Shown piece after piece: positions 1 to 10,866 of a DNA stretch of 64,000 nucleotides. Every line of letters starts with the position of its first letter. Within the stretch, counting starts at the first letter, position 1. The stretch is from Mytilus trossulus (lineage: Eukaryota; Mollusca; Bivalvia; Mytilida; Mytilidae). A program made the translations under genes and the position numbers. Where the stretch lies: assembly GCF_036588685.1 (NCBI RefSeq), contig NC_086378.1:35503578-35567577 (forward strand), given 5' to 3'. The notes below the pieces were generated by a model, which saw only the letters and a list, made by a program, of their open reading frames with translations, searched no databases and was not told where the DNA came from.

Positions 1-1050
1 CCCCTTTCTAAATTATTAACATCCATTTTATCAGCAATCAAACACGGGCTTCAAAGTTATTGTGAAACTGCCTATTCTAGAGGTGGCGTGAATCAGATGT
101 GGATACTTAAAAATTCCAAAGATCTTTTAGAGTACATACAATCTAACTCTCTTTCATCTTGTAACAGTATTAAAACATTTGACTTTTCTACTCTTTACAC
201 AAGTATTCCACATTCCAAACTAAAAGACAAATTAAAAGAGTTGGTATTACTTTGCTTCATAAAAAAGAATGGCCAACGTAGATACAAGTATCTTGTCTTA
301 GGGAGGGATAAATCATACTTTGTAAAGAACCATTCTGATTCAAACAAAAAATTCTCTGAAACCGATATTATCAAGATGCTTGATTTCTTGATTGACAACA
401 TATTTGTTAGGTTCGGAGGACGTGTTTTTCAACAGACTGTCGGCATCCAAATGGGAACAAACTGTGCCCCTCTACTTGCTGACTTGTTTCTTTATTATTA
501 TGAGGCTGACTTCATGCAGGAACTTCTTAGGCAGAAAGATAAGAAGTTAGCAATATCCTTTAACTCTACTTTCCGCTATATAGATGACGTTCTTTCACTA
601 AACAATTCAAAATTTGGTGACTATGTGGATCGCATCTATCCCATCGAATTGGAGATAAAGGATACTACAGATACAGTTAAGTCGGCTTCATATCTTGACT
701 TACATCTAGAAATTGACAATGAGGGTCGGTTGAAGACAAAACTTTACGACAAAAGAGATGATTTCAGCTTTCCTATTGTGAACTTTCCATTTCTAAGTAG
801 CAACATTCCAGCAGCACCTGCATACGGGGTATATATCTTCCAATTGATACGATATTCCCGTGCTTGCATTTCCTATCATGATTTTTTTGATAGAGGGTTA
901 CTGCTCACAAGGAAGCTATTATACCAAGAGTTCCAAATGGTGAAGTTGAAATCATCCCTTCGTAAATTTTACGGACGCCATCACGAGTTGGTTGACCGTT
1001 ATGGAATAACCGTTTCACAAATGATATCGGATATGTTCCTTACGTCGTAA
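1..1050 (+). CDS. Penelope-like reverse transcriptase, 5'-truncated by window edge
   Basis: The frame is open from base 1 to a TAA at 1048-1050, so the N-terminal part lies outside the window. The first possible start inside the window is a GTG at 88, which is not a real start. The product would copy element RNA into DNA. Visible reverse transcriptase blocks, in order, are DFSTLYTSIP (motif A, catalytic Asp), GIQMGTNCAPLLADL (motif B), FRYIDDVLSLNN (motif C, the YIDD catalytic pair) and ASYLDLHLEI. The DFSTLYTSIP and YIDD spelling fits Penelope-like elements better than LINE or LTR polymerases. No GIY-YIG endonuclease follows before the stop. There is no internal stop or frameshift in the visible 350 codons, so this copy is fairly young. 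Family placement is by recall; the reverse transcriptase call is firm. Confidence 0.8.
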   Translation, partial: PLSKLLTSILSAIKHGLQSYCETAYSRGGVNQMWILKNSKDLLEYIQSNSLSSCNSIKTFDFSTLYTSIPHSKLKDKLKELVLLCFIKKNGQRRYKYLVLGRDKSYFVKNHSDSNKKFSETDIIKMLDFLIDNIFVRFGGRVFQQTVGIQMGTNCAPLLADLFLYYYEADFMQELLRQKDKKLAISFNSTFRYIDDVLSLNNSKFGDYVDRIYPIELEIKDTTDTVKSASYLDLHLEIDNEGRLKTKLYDKRDDFSFPIVNFPFLSSNIPAAPAYGVYIFQLIRYSRACISYHDFFDRGLLLTRKLLYQEFQMVKLKSSLRKFYGRHHELVDRYGITVSQMISDMFLTS

Positions 1051-1352
1051 CTACAATCCCCTTCCCTTTCATGAATTTGACCTACCGAATTAGACTATTT
1101 ACCGGATTTGTAATCACATAAGCAACACGACGGGTGCCGCATGTGGAGCAGGATCTGCTTACCCTTCCGGAGCACCTGAGATCACCCCTAGTTTTTGGTG
1201 GGGTTCGTGTTGTTTATTTTTTAGTTTTCTATGTTGTGTCATGTGTACTATTGTTTTTCTGTTTGTCTTTTTCATTTTTAGCCATGGCGTTGTCAGTTTG
1301 TTTTAGATTTACCAGTTTGACTGTCCCTTTGGTGTCTTTCGCCCCTCTTTTT
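1051..1352 (+). mobile_element. 3' tail of the Penelope-like element
   Basis: Non-coding sequence after the polymerase stop. It contains CTTACCCTTCCGGAGCACC, GCCATGGCGTTGTCAG and a 3' end reading TTTCGCCCCTCTTTTTTT. The same tail occurs three more times in inverted orientation at 18563-18757, 18831-19029 and 19615-19800, without the polymerase. An 87-codon reading frame at 1134-1397 lies in this tail and is not a gene. Confidence 0.7.
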
Positions 1353-1366
1353 TTAAAATACCTAAG

Positions 1367-1970
1367 CCAATATATTGTAATATTTTATTTTTCATGAGAC
1401 TCTGTTCTAGATACAAGATTGCACCAAAAGATTAGCCTGATATACAAGGATTTTTTTCTTTCAGAAGCGTTTCTTTAATGTCCGGGGTAAAACAGTTTTA
1501 AAATGACATTTTCCTTGACTTACATTTTGAGATAATTTCAGTTACTTATGACTTACTTTCACTTCAAAATGTTTTCTTACACTACAGGTCAAATGCATGA
1601 GTTAAAATAAGTTCTTAAAGGTGAATTTCAAAGCAGTATTTTGATTGCAGAATTATTATTTATCACTACCAATATATTGTAATGTTTTATTTTTCATGAG
1701 ACTCTGTTCTAGATACAAGATTGCACCAATAGATTAGCCTGATATACAAGGATTTTTTTCTTTCAGAAGCGTTTCTTTAATGTCCGGGGTAAAACAGTTT
1801 TAAAATGACATTTTCCTTGACTTACATTTTGAGATAATTTCAGTTACTTATGACTTACTTTCACTTCAAAATGTTTTCTTACACTACAGGTCAAATGCAT
1901 GAGTTAAAATAAGTTCTTAAAGGTGAATTTCAAAGCAGTATTTTGATTGCAGAATTATTATTTATCACTA
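1367..1970. repeat. 302-bp tandem duplication, two copies
   Basis: Copy 1 is 1367-1668 and copy 2 is 1669-1970, followed by the first bases of a third unit (CCAATA). I see only about two substitutions between the copies (ATATT/ATGTT near the start and CCAAAAG/CCAATAG), so the duplication is recent. No coding potential is seen. Confidence 0.9.
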
Positions 1971-2319
1971 CCAATAGTTTCTGAATGATGAATTTTCATA
2001 TAATTTTCAAACTAAGGAAGCTAATTATCTTAAACTTTGTCTTTGTGTTTTAAAAGAAATAACTATATTTCAATTTACTTGTTTTATACTGGTTTCTTTT
2101 CATACTAAAAAAATATTATAACTGTTATAACAAACAAGTAATTTTGTTGCACTCCTGACATGAATTTCCCATAAAAAGCAGTTATGCACATTTCGAGTTT
2201 AATTTTCAGATCCAACCTTTGAATAAATAAAAAATGGCCAAGATAGTTGTAAAACTGGACTTTGGGAGAAGATCAGAAAAAAGTAAAATCACAAAAATAC
2301 TGAACTCAGAGGAAAATCA

Positions 2320-2570
2320 ATTAGGAAAGTCCATAATCACATGGCAAAATCAAATAACAAAACGCATCAAAAACGAATGGACAAGAACTGTCATATTCCT
2401 GACTTGGTACAGGCATTTTCAAATGTAGAAAATGGTGGATTTAACCTGGTTCTATAGCGCTAACCCTCTCACTTTAATAACAGTCTCATCAAATTCCGTT
2501 ATATTTACATGATGCGTTAAATAAACAGTCACAATTAATAAAATAGTCAAAATATGGGTACAGAGAGACT
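2320..2570 (+). repeat. Dispersed mussel-type repeat fragment
   Basis: Contains CCTGACTTGGTACAGGCAT, GAAAATGGTGGATTTAACC and GTCAAAATATGGGTACAG. A diverged copy of the same series is found at 28970-29250. The 64-codon reading frame at 2234-2428 runs into this repeat and is not a gene. Confidence 0.6.
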
Positions 2571-2589
2571 AAGTAATCAAAATAATAAA

Positions 2590-4692
2590 GCAAAATCAAT
2601 ATCAACCTCAACTGTCAGAAGCAAAATTAAGAATATCTCTAAAAGAAGACCCAAATCTTAAGGAAAAGCTTAAAAAATATAAGCAGAGAAAGACAAAAGA
2701 AAACAAAAACTATAACGGTAAATAAAAAAGACTAAGGAAGCAAGACAAAAACATCGATGACAAATTAAAGCCAAACAGCGAGAGTGACAACAGAGAAGAC
2801 GGAAATTGGCTCAAGCCAAAAAAGTTACAAACCAACAGAAAAATGATACGTCAAAAGTTACAGATACAGATACAACACCAGGAAAAGTAAAAAAGACTAG
2901 TCAAAGAGTAAAGAAAATTCTTCCAGACCAATTAAAACCTTGGGATAAAACTGTGATGCATATTATATCAACAGCAACACCAAGGCGGTTGTCAGAATTG
3001 ATTAGTCCTAATGGCAGTGCGCAAGAAATTGATGAGTCATTAAGAATTAACAAAGTTGGGAGACCTCTAAAAGGTCTGAAAACTGCCAAAAAGAAACTGA
3101 TTATCAGAAAAAGGATCTAATATGTAGGAGAGTAGCAAGTCTTTGAAAAGATACAAAAAAAGAAAAGTAGAACAGAATAAATCTACATCAAAAGTAAAGA
3201 ACTACAGACAAACATGGAAAATTTTCTTGATGAAAACTAAAAAAAAAAAGTCATGCCTAATAAAAAGGACACAATTATGACGGAAAAGATGGAAAGGTAG
3301 TAGCAAAAAGACATCTGCTTATGTCCAAGCGACAAACTTACGACAAATTCATTAAAGAGAACCCTCCTTTATGAGAAAGTTCAGCACTTTCAAAACCATG
3401 ATACCGAAGTATTATAAACGCTTGGACTTAAGTATGAGAAGAGTGTGTGTTTGTACGAAGGACTTGAATATGAATCAAAAGATAGAAGCCTTGAATAAAT
3501 TAGGCACTACACTTTCTGTTCTGGACAATACAACATCAGCAAAAGGACTATCAAGAAAATCTATGTGTACTTACCAAGCCTTTCCCCAAAGGTGTTTTGT
3601 GGATAGAACATGCCAACTTTGTGGGACAACAGAAATAGTGAACTTCTATGAACCCTTAAAAACAAAGTGTGAGGAAAATGATATTCATTTCGTTAACTAC
3701 TACCAATGGGAAACAATCACAGAGACACATGAAAAGCATGGAGAAAAGAACAAATCAAATCGATGGATCCAGGCAAAGTAGTCTTCTTCTGTAAGTGATC
3801 TCATTAATAATATTGCAGATTCAATGAGCGATTTCACGGAACATCTGTACAGGACAGACTACCAACACAGAGTACAGAGAGAGAATTGATTGAACATTTG
3901 CCAATAGATCAAGTTGTTACTGTGATGGACTTTTCAGAGAACATTGGGTTACAGGCACAGGATGATATAGAATCGGCCCATTGGACTTTAAAACAAGTGA
4001 CTTTTCACCCATTTTTTATTGTGCGCCATGCACAGAACAGTACTATTGAAGAGCCAAAGTTAATTAAAGAGTCTCTGGTAATATTATCTGACAGTTTGGT
4101 TCATGATACAAATGCTGTCTTTGTTTTCACCCAGCAACTAGTTATACATCTGCAAAATAATCCAGGACCATGTCCTATAAAAGTAATCAACAGGTTCTCT
4201 GACAACTGTGCATCGCAGTATAAATGCAAGGATGCCTTTTGGCACTTATCTCTTCTAGAAAAAAAAACTTATGACATGAGATTTGTATACCACTATACTG
4301 AGACAGGTCATGGCAAGGGCCCCAGTGATGGTATAGGGGCATGTATCAAGCGGAGATTAGAACTGCTCATATAAGGAGTAACTTGTGTACTTAACAATGC
4401 ATACCAAGTTTACCTTGCCCTTCAACACAACAGAAATAACCCGATAAACCAAAGTGGTATTTATGTTCCTAGAAAAAGAATACTTCACTCATCACCAAAG
4501 AAAAATATGGAAGTTAAAACAATTAAAGGAACACAAACATTTCATTCAGTAAGCACACTTAAACTTGGATTGCGTTGTATATACATTGTATATATATTGA
4601 CAATGCAGAGAATTGGGATATTCGAGCCAAATCAAAGATTATCACAGAGGAGATTATACAAAATCAGGTCGAAACAGAGGCACTAGATACAG
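2590..4692 (+). pseudogene. Decayed transposase-like gene (uncharacterised invertebrate family)
   Basis: Several open pieces in different frames read as one protein. First comes a very basic Lys/Arg/Gln-rich N-terminus (about 2600-2805). Then there is a segment ending NKVGRPLKGL (2806-3120), a Cys-bearing piece with MRKFSTFKTMIPKYYKR, CVCTKDL and CQLCG (3371-3780), and a C-terminal piece with VTVMDFSENIGLQAQD, FSDNCASQYKCKDAF and GHGKGPSDGIGACIKR (3886-4374). The frame continues after the TAA at 4372-4374 to about 4690. The spaced D-x-x-E-N, S-D-N-x-x-x-Q-Y-K and H-G-K-G-x-x-D-G motifs look like an RNase H-fold nuclease core. I know this pattern only from uncharacterised proteins of invertebrates and fish, so the transposase role is inference. 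Frameshifts lie near 3120-3371, around 3780 and near 3880. Two TGA stops (2758-2760, 2785-2787) sit among Arg codons where CGA would fit. Confidence 0.6.
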
Positions 4693-5477
4693 AAGAAGCT
4701 GCTAGTGAGGAGGAACGTGCAGACTTCTTTCAATCTGTTTGAGATGCAGAGCGAAAAAAGATTTGTGATGAATATGAAAAAGAAAAATAAGAAGAGAGGA
4801 GAGACGTGAGAAAAAAAGACAGGAAAAGATAAGAAAAATGTTTTAGGAGTTCCACAAACCAGCAGTTAGTCCATTATCGGCGTCGTAAGAATCAGTTCCA
4901 GCAAATGAGCATTAGCATCTGGTAGATGAAATATACTATAATTTTGCATTTTTATAGAAAATATATATCTATACTATCTATACTATTAAACGAGAAGACC
5001 TCATTTTGTGTGTCGTTTCTCTTCCTTCCACAGTAAATCAATCATCATGCCTCTGTGTCCTATAGGTAACATGCATATTCGCATTTGTCATCCATTCTTA
5101 TGAGTATTCAGATTGAGTTATTTTTGGGAGAAAAACGACCAAAAAGGAGTCCGGATATGATTCCCTCATCGGACTGACTTTAAGTCATGGATTAGACTTC
5201 CGGTTTAAACATGCACAAATACAACCAATCGTATGATAGATAACAAAAATGAAAAATAAATAAGCCATTCAGAGCGTTCGAATGTCATGGTGTTTAGATC
5301 GCAGGAAACTATTATACCTCCATAGAGAGGACAATTATTTTTGGCGTTTATCTACATGTAAACTACGATAATACTTTATACGATAATTTATAGAGACTCT
5401 GTATTCTCTCTACTGTTTTCTTTGAATGTTTTCTATTTAAGGGGTATACCACTTGCATATATATATAAAAATAAGTA
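4693..5477. other. No gene seen; AT-rich with one repeat-like segment
   Basis: The segment around 4972-5010 (TATACTATTAAACGAGAAG) resembles an end sequence I associate with bivalve repeats, but no partner end is found here. The 93-codon minus-strand frame at 5363-5644 overlaps a repeat and is not supported as a gene. Confidence 0.4.
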
Positions 5478-5582
5478 AAAACATGCTCAACTTCATGTAA
5501 AACTACCTCGACCGAAAATTTTAACCTGAAGCGGGACGACCGAACGCACAGACTAGAAAACATAATGCTCATAAATAGGGCA
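5478..5582 (-). repeat. Fragment of the 'gcattatgttttctgg' dispersed repeat family
   Basis: Read on the minus strand it gives AGCATTATGTTTTCTAGTC, then CGCTTCAGGTTAAAATTTT, then CATGAAGTTGAGC. This matches the copies at 19095-19400 and 49005-49400. Confidence 0.65.
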
Positions 5583-5804
5583 TAAAATATTTTTTGTTGA
5601 AAGGGAAAATAGTGATTTGGCAATAATGAAAGTAAGGTATACATTAGAGGCAGTGAGGATCTTTTTTGAAGCGGATCGGGAACGGATGTTTAAAGCTCGG
5701 GATTTGGGGATTGATCCTTACGGGATCCGACCAACCCTCAAATTAGCCTCAGTCGGTCTTAGTCATTTATATATGATTCATATCCTACCATTGACATGTT
5801 TATA

Positions 5805-7139
5805 AGGCTCTCAAAAGAAAAAGCAGATAGGATTGTCCTAGAAGCATATTTTATTAGACTTATAATGGTCTATATATAAGCAGTTTACCTGTGTCGCTCA
5901 CCTTGGTATATGTGTATTAAACAAAAGAAGCAGACAGTTCATGACAAAATTGTGTTTAGGTGATTGTGATGTGTTTGTACATCTTACTTTAGTGAACATT
6001 CTAGCTGCTTAAAATTATCTCTATCTATAATGAACTTGTCCGTGAAGTTTCAGTTGAAAAAGTAAGTAAAAATTTACAAATTTTATGAAAATTGTTTAAA
6101 ATTAATTATAAAGGACAATAACTTCTTAGGGGGTCAATTGACCATTTTGGTAATTTTGACTTATTTTGCTGTACATTATGACTGTTTACAGTTTATCTCC
6201 ATCTATAATACAATTCAAGATAATAAACCAAAACAGCAAAATTTCCTTAAAATTACCAATTTAGGGGCAGAAACCTAACAATGAGTTGTCCGATTCATTT
6301 AAAAATGTTAGGTCAGTTAGATCTTGACTAGATAAACAATTTTACTCCTTGTCAGATTTGCTCTAAATGCTTTGGTTTTTGAGTTATAAGCCAAAAACTG
6401 CATTTTATCCCTATGTTCTATTTTTAGCCGTAGCGGCCATCTTGGTTGGTTTGCCCAGTCACAAAACACAATTTTTAAACTAGATAGCCTAATAATGATT
6501 CTGGCTATGTTTGGTAAAATTTGGCTCAGTAGTTTCAGAGGAGAAGATTTTTGTAAAAGTTAACTAAGATTTACAAAAAATGGTTAAAAATTTACTATAA
6601 AAGGTAATAACGTAAAGGGGTCAACTGACCATTTTGGTCCTGTTGACTTATTTGTAAATCTTACTTTGCTGAACATTTTTGCAGTTTACAGTTTATCTCT
6701 ATCCATAATAATATTCAAGATAATATCCAAAAACAGCAAAATTTCCTTAAAATTACCAATTCAGGGGCAGCAACCCAACAATGGGTTGTCTGATTCATCT
6801 GAAAATTTCAGGGCAGATAGATCTTAAACAAATTTACGCCATGTCAGATTTGCTCTAAATGCTATGGTTTTTGAGTTATAAGCCAAAAACTGCATTTTAC
6901 CCTTATGTTCTATTTTTAGCCATGGCGGCCATATTGGTTGGTTGGCCGGGTCACAAAAGACAATTTTTCAAACAAGATACATCAATGATGATTGTGGCCA
7001 AGTTTGGTTTAATTTGGCCCAGTTAATTCAGAGGAGAAGATTTGTGTAAAAGTTAACGACGCCGGACGACGACATAAGACGGACGACGGACGCCAAGTGA
7101 TGAGAAAAGTTCACTTTGCCCCTTTGGGCCAGGTGAGCT
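5805..7139 (+). mobile_element. Non-autonomous element with hairpin ends, copy A
   Basis: It begins with AGGCTCTC and ends with a foldable sequence around GCCCCTTTGGGCCAGGTGAGC. The same ends, inverted, bound the copy at 31611-34412, whose hairpins are better preserved (AGGCTCTTGAGAGCCT and GCTCACATGGCCCAAAGGGC). The interior shares GCAAAATTTCCTTAAAATTA, TTGAGTTATAAGCCAAAAAC and CGGACGACG-rich blocks. There is no coding potential, so any movement would depend on enzymes supplied elsewhere. In this copy about 80 bp separate AGGCTCTC from TGTGTCGCTCACCTTGG, which are nearly adjacent in copy B. Confidence 0.65.
6070..7055 (+). repeat. Two diverged ~495-bp tandem units inside copy A
   Basis: Unit 1 is about 6070-6565 and unit 2 about 6566-7055. 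Both contain, in the same order, GGTCAA(T/C)TGACCATTTTGG, GCAAAATTTCCTTAAAATTA, GTCAGATTTGCTCTAAATGC, GAGTTATAAGCCAAAAACTG and TTCAGAGGAGAAGATTT. Divergence is clearly visible, so the duplication is older than the 302-bp one near the window start. Confidence 0.75.
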
Positions 7140-8063
7140 AAAAATCATTCTACAACAGTTCACAAGCTTTATATAACCGCGATTTCGCGGTTGTGTTCTA
7201 GTAAATAATGAAAATAATAAATCAGTTTGTCTATTGGTCCGAAGTCCTAAATTTGAATCATATAACAATTGTTTCATATGATTGCATTCAGGCGAGTCAT
7301 TGTTGATGTTGATAAAAGTTAATTGTTTTGATTTTATAATACACTAGAACACATCCGTGACTGAATTAAAGTATATAACTATAATTAAGCCTTATTTTAG
7401 AATTGGAAGACACACATTTTTCTCTGCTTTCAAATCTTTCTGTTTGAACCCGTCGACCTGGAACTTATAAATTATAAATAATATTAGTTAGTTTTTGGGA
7501 AAACAAAAGGTCATGGAATGGAGTATTTTTTTAATCAACAGCATTGTCCTATATTAGTTATAAATAAAATTGATTTTTTTAATTCGCTGTTTTACTTCAT
7601 GCCCGCTAACAAATTGAAAATTGTACCTATATGCCTCATTTTAAGTCCAGATTTTTAGTATTCGTATTGTTATATTAGAAAGCCTTTCTGGTTAAAATAC
7701 TACAATAAGGAACAATTCGACAAAGTTTTAATTTAGTAGTGTCATCCCTGTGATTATGACCCGTTTATATAGCAAAATCCCAAATACACCGTTTGGTGGT
7801 GTACCTGTCAGATGCGGAACGTAGATAGGTAACAGGTGAATATATTATTGCTATCGGTATCGGATTCGACCCAGAACTTGTTGATTATTGGCAATATTAA
7901 TTATGAGAAAAACAAAAGGGTCTGGAGTGGTCTAATTTTAAATCTACACCATTGTCCTATATTAGCTATATGTGAAGTTGAATTCTTTGATTAATCGTTT
8001 TTACCCCATTACAGCTGACAAATTGGACCTCGTTATTTTAGTATTGAAGACACAACATTAAAA
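7140..8063. other. No gene or recognised repeat
   Basis: AT-rich sequence with short open frames only. A phrase recurs in it: 'gtcctatattagttataa' near 7546 and 'gtcctatattagctata' near 7953, each after a stretch like AAAACAAAAGGTC. This suggests a diverged ~400-bp duplication, which I did not resolve further. Confidence 0.4.
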
Positions 8064-8192
8064 TGTAACACACACAGATACGGACTAAGCATTAGACAAA
8101 ATTCGATAACAATAACAAATATAACATCAAAACCAAATACATGAATTTGAGATAGATAAGTACCGTGGCACGTCTTATAGTAACGTAAGACA
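8064..8192 (+). repeat. Dispersed mussel-type repeat fragment
   Basis: Contains ACGGACTAAGCATTAGAC, CCAAATACATGAATTTG and GATAAGTACCGTGGCACG. The segment at 28770-28890 is a clear second copy (CGGACCAAGCATCAGAC, CCAAATACATGAATTTGGG, AAGTACCGTGCCACG). Confidence 0.7.
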
Positions 8193-8424
8193 TGCAAATT
8201 TATAATGTTGGGTATAAATATAAAAAAAATATATATATGGTTTGTACTTGTATATATATATATTGATAGTAGATCTTGTGTTATGCTTAATGGGTACTAT
8301 AATGTGTATCTACTCTGTAAATAATTTGAAATAAATTACTACCCTCCCTTGCTGTAATAAAAAGAATTTAATAAAAAGAATTTGACATTCTTTTGACTGT
8401 TTATTTTATAATTTAAAATGTATG

Positions 8425-8885
8425 TTATGGAGAAAACTTTATTGGAGGTTTTATCTGTCTGCCACGAATACTATATTTTTTTGAAGCTGGGTCCGTTTCA
8501 ACCTTGTGAACATTTTCATCTTGTATATCATTGATATTGCCAACCGTGTAATCAATCCAAGTTCAATGATCTAATGTTTGTTCTGTTAATTGTTCCTCTT
8601 GAACTGGAGCATCAACTGTATCATCACGGGTGTAAAGTGATTTTAAATGGATTGGTCCACATTGAGCACTTTAAGTGTTGAATTTTGACAATCCTCAATT
8701 TCGTAGGTTATATCAGACAACTTTCTACTAATTGTGTTTTTTGTTTGCTTTTAGTGGATACCATCTGAGAAATGTATTCCCAGTTTCAAATTGTCTGTGT
8801 TTTAGTTTACAATCATAGTATTTTTTCTGTATATGAAAACTTGACTGCAAATTTTTATGAACTTTACCGAAAGCTCTTTACATGA
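8425..8885 (-). pseudogene. Ty3/Gypsy-type retroelement remnant: integrase C-terminus
   Basis: On the minus strand, from about 8885 downward, the sequence reads VHKNL, then QKKYYDCKLKHRQFETGN, then LRWYPLKANKK, then a stop. A shifted frame continues KLSDITYEIEDC and VLNVDQ, and another shift gives LYTRDDTVDAPVQEEQL. The end reads RGRQIKPPIKF with a TAA at 8425-8427. The order QKKYYD, RWYPxKAN, SDITYEI and VxNVD is the tail of the integrase/Pol polyprotein of Ty3/Gypsy-type LTR elements. The GWTGPY block expected between KANKK and KLSDIT is missing. Stops and frameshifts make it non-functional, and I see no LTRs or other Pol domains. The assignment is by recall of the family pattern. Confidence 0.65.
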
Positions 8886-9324
8886 CGTCGCGCATCCATT
8901 CAATGTATAAATTTGGACAGAAACTATAATTTTCATCTTCGTTTGACCCGGTAAAGATATCAATTGTTAAAGATATTTCGTGTCCGAGCATTAGTAAATT
9001 TGGACTAATAAATATAATGCAGGTGCGAGTATTGACTCTAAAGCAGTATAACAGGAAAGGCTGGTCGTTAGCGTTCTTATTGTTTGAAAGTAAATTATGA
9101 TTTGCATTATGTATTTCAAACTACGTGATACGTTCTACTTTATGTATATAAAAATAATGCATATGTATCTAAAACAGAAAACGTCTGCCTACTTAAATAA
9201 TAACGTTATTTTATAATATAAAATCTGTTAAACCGGAAAAGGCGTCGGACGCATCAAAAGACGTATGTTTACTGGCATACGGCTTACTAGAGAAATAAAA
9301 TAACCATAAACTCAAAAGACTAGT
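8886..9324. other. No gene or recognised repeat
   Basis: AT-rich sequence between the integrase remnant and the next retroposon. Any further upstream integrase sequence on the minus strand is not readable here. Confidence 0.4.
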
Positions 9325-9853
9325 TAGAAGTTTAGATGCATGATTGTTTTAGTAGTTGTTAGTGGCTTTGAACTAGCTGTCAGATAACTGCGAGTACTCT
9401 CACATCTTTTCCTGGTTCTTTTTGTTGTCGGGATGTACAAGTACCCGGCCACGTCCACTTGTATCTTTTTCCAACTGATGAGTTAAGCCTTTTTCAACTG
9501 ATTTTTATAGTTCGTTCTTATGTTGTATTGTTATATACCACTGTCTCAGGTTAGAGGAAGGGTTGGGATCCCGCTATCATGTTTAACCCCGCCACATTAT
9601 TTATGTATTCGCCTGTTCCAAGTCAGAAGCCTGTAATTCATTAATTTTTGTTATATAAGTAAGGCCTTTAGCTTTCTCGTTTGAATTGTTTTACATTGTC
9701 ATATCGGGGCCTTTTATAGCTGACTATACGGTATGGGCTTTGCTCATTGTTGAAGGCCGTACGGTGATCTATAGTTGTTAATTTCTGTGTTATTGTGGTC
9801 TCTTTTAGACAGTTGTCTCATTGGATATCATACCACATCTTTTTTTATAGGTA
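9325..9853 (+). mobile_element. Retroposon-like repeat family R, longest copy
   Basis: About 530 bp running from GGCTTTGAACTAGCTGTCAG through CCCGGCCACGTCCACTTG, GTTTAACCCCGCCACATTA and GGGCTTTGCTCATTGTTGAA to a 3' end AGTTGTCTCATTGG...ATACCACATCTTTTTTT. Many other pieces share the 3' end: 15872-16017, 29643-29690, 35118-35166, 36520-36565, 44085-44150, 49999-50405 and 52868-52922. They differ in how far they extend upstream, which is what 5'-truncated retroposition gives. Two pieces (17875-18240, 30345-30470) lack the 3' end. No coding sequence is seen. Confidence 0.7.
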
Positions 9854-10760
9854 AACACTACCGAAGTGAAATCCATGTAAGAGTCATGTAAGTTTATGCG
9901 TTAACAGAAACGGTATGATTTCTTAAATTACATGTTGTTGCCGAAACAACGAATACTAGCACCAAATAAAAGATACGATAACAATTGTTTAACTTAAATT
10001 TGTATATAATTTTCCTAAATATGACTTCTATTTTGTCACAGTAATATTTAAATTTTACTACAAGATCAGAAAAATTCAACCCAATCATTTTCTTTAGTTA
10101 AATTGTTCCTTTAAAGTATATGCTTTGTATATAATCATTCGATTCCCTTGTATATAAACTCATCATAGATATACCAGGACTAAATTTTATATATATTTAT
10201 GTCTAAAATGGTATTATTATGTATGTTTTATAAATACTGTTTCTCTTGAATAATATTTTATCTGTGCAGCTGAGTTTTGTTTTCAATACAATTACTAGTT
10301 CCAGTACTTGTCGCTAGTCGATCTTAGTCTTGAGCTTTCTCTCTCAATTCTCCGGTCGTATTTTACTCCTGCGTGCGAGGAGGTATCATGTGTTACTTAG
10401 TATAGCCAATAAGACGGCAACACTACATCCCAAATTTCAAAAGATTTTCAGAAATCGAGAAAATTTTCCAAATAACGACATTCAGAACAACACTTTCCAT
10501 AATATGATAAATGTACTTTTACACTCCAATGAATTTACTAAAAAGAAGCATTCAATTCTTAAATGAAGATCGATAACTTGACGTCAAGTTGCAAACATTT
10601 CATTCATACTCAGGACGAAAATAAGTCACTTTTTAATCTTAAAAATTAATTTTGCAAAAGTAGGTTGAAATTTATATCTACTGGAAAACGTTGAATGATG
10701 GAAGGGGTAAAAGAAAAACATTTCGCCTTGCGAAAGACCACATATAGTTCATCTAAAAGT

Positions 10761-10866
10761 CTTTGTAATAGTTCTGTAACATGAAGAGTTATTGTCACTG
10801 TTCCTCTAAGATTCTTTGTTATAGTTCTCTAACATGAAGTGTGATTGTCACTCTCCCTAAATATTG
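10761..10866 (+). repeat. Diverged 53-bp tandem duplication
   Basis: CTTTGTAATAGTTCTGTAAC at 10761 is repeated as CTTTGTTATAGTTCTCTAAC at 10814, each followed by an ATGAAG...ATTGTCACT stretch. The flanking 9854-12900 otherwise contains only short open frames (for example 10330-10566, 11321-11512, 11629-11853) with no recognisable protein. Confidence 0.75.

Noticed and set aside
1134..1397. 87-codon hydrophobic open frame after the reverse transcriptase
   Set aside because: It lies in the non-coding tail that recurs without coding constraint at 18563-19800.
5617..5805. 62-codon open frame beginning MAIMKVRYTLEAVRIFF
   Set aside because: No recognisable family and no splice context; the reverse strand is open over part of the same segment. 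It lies between repeat fragments.
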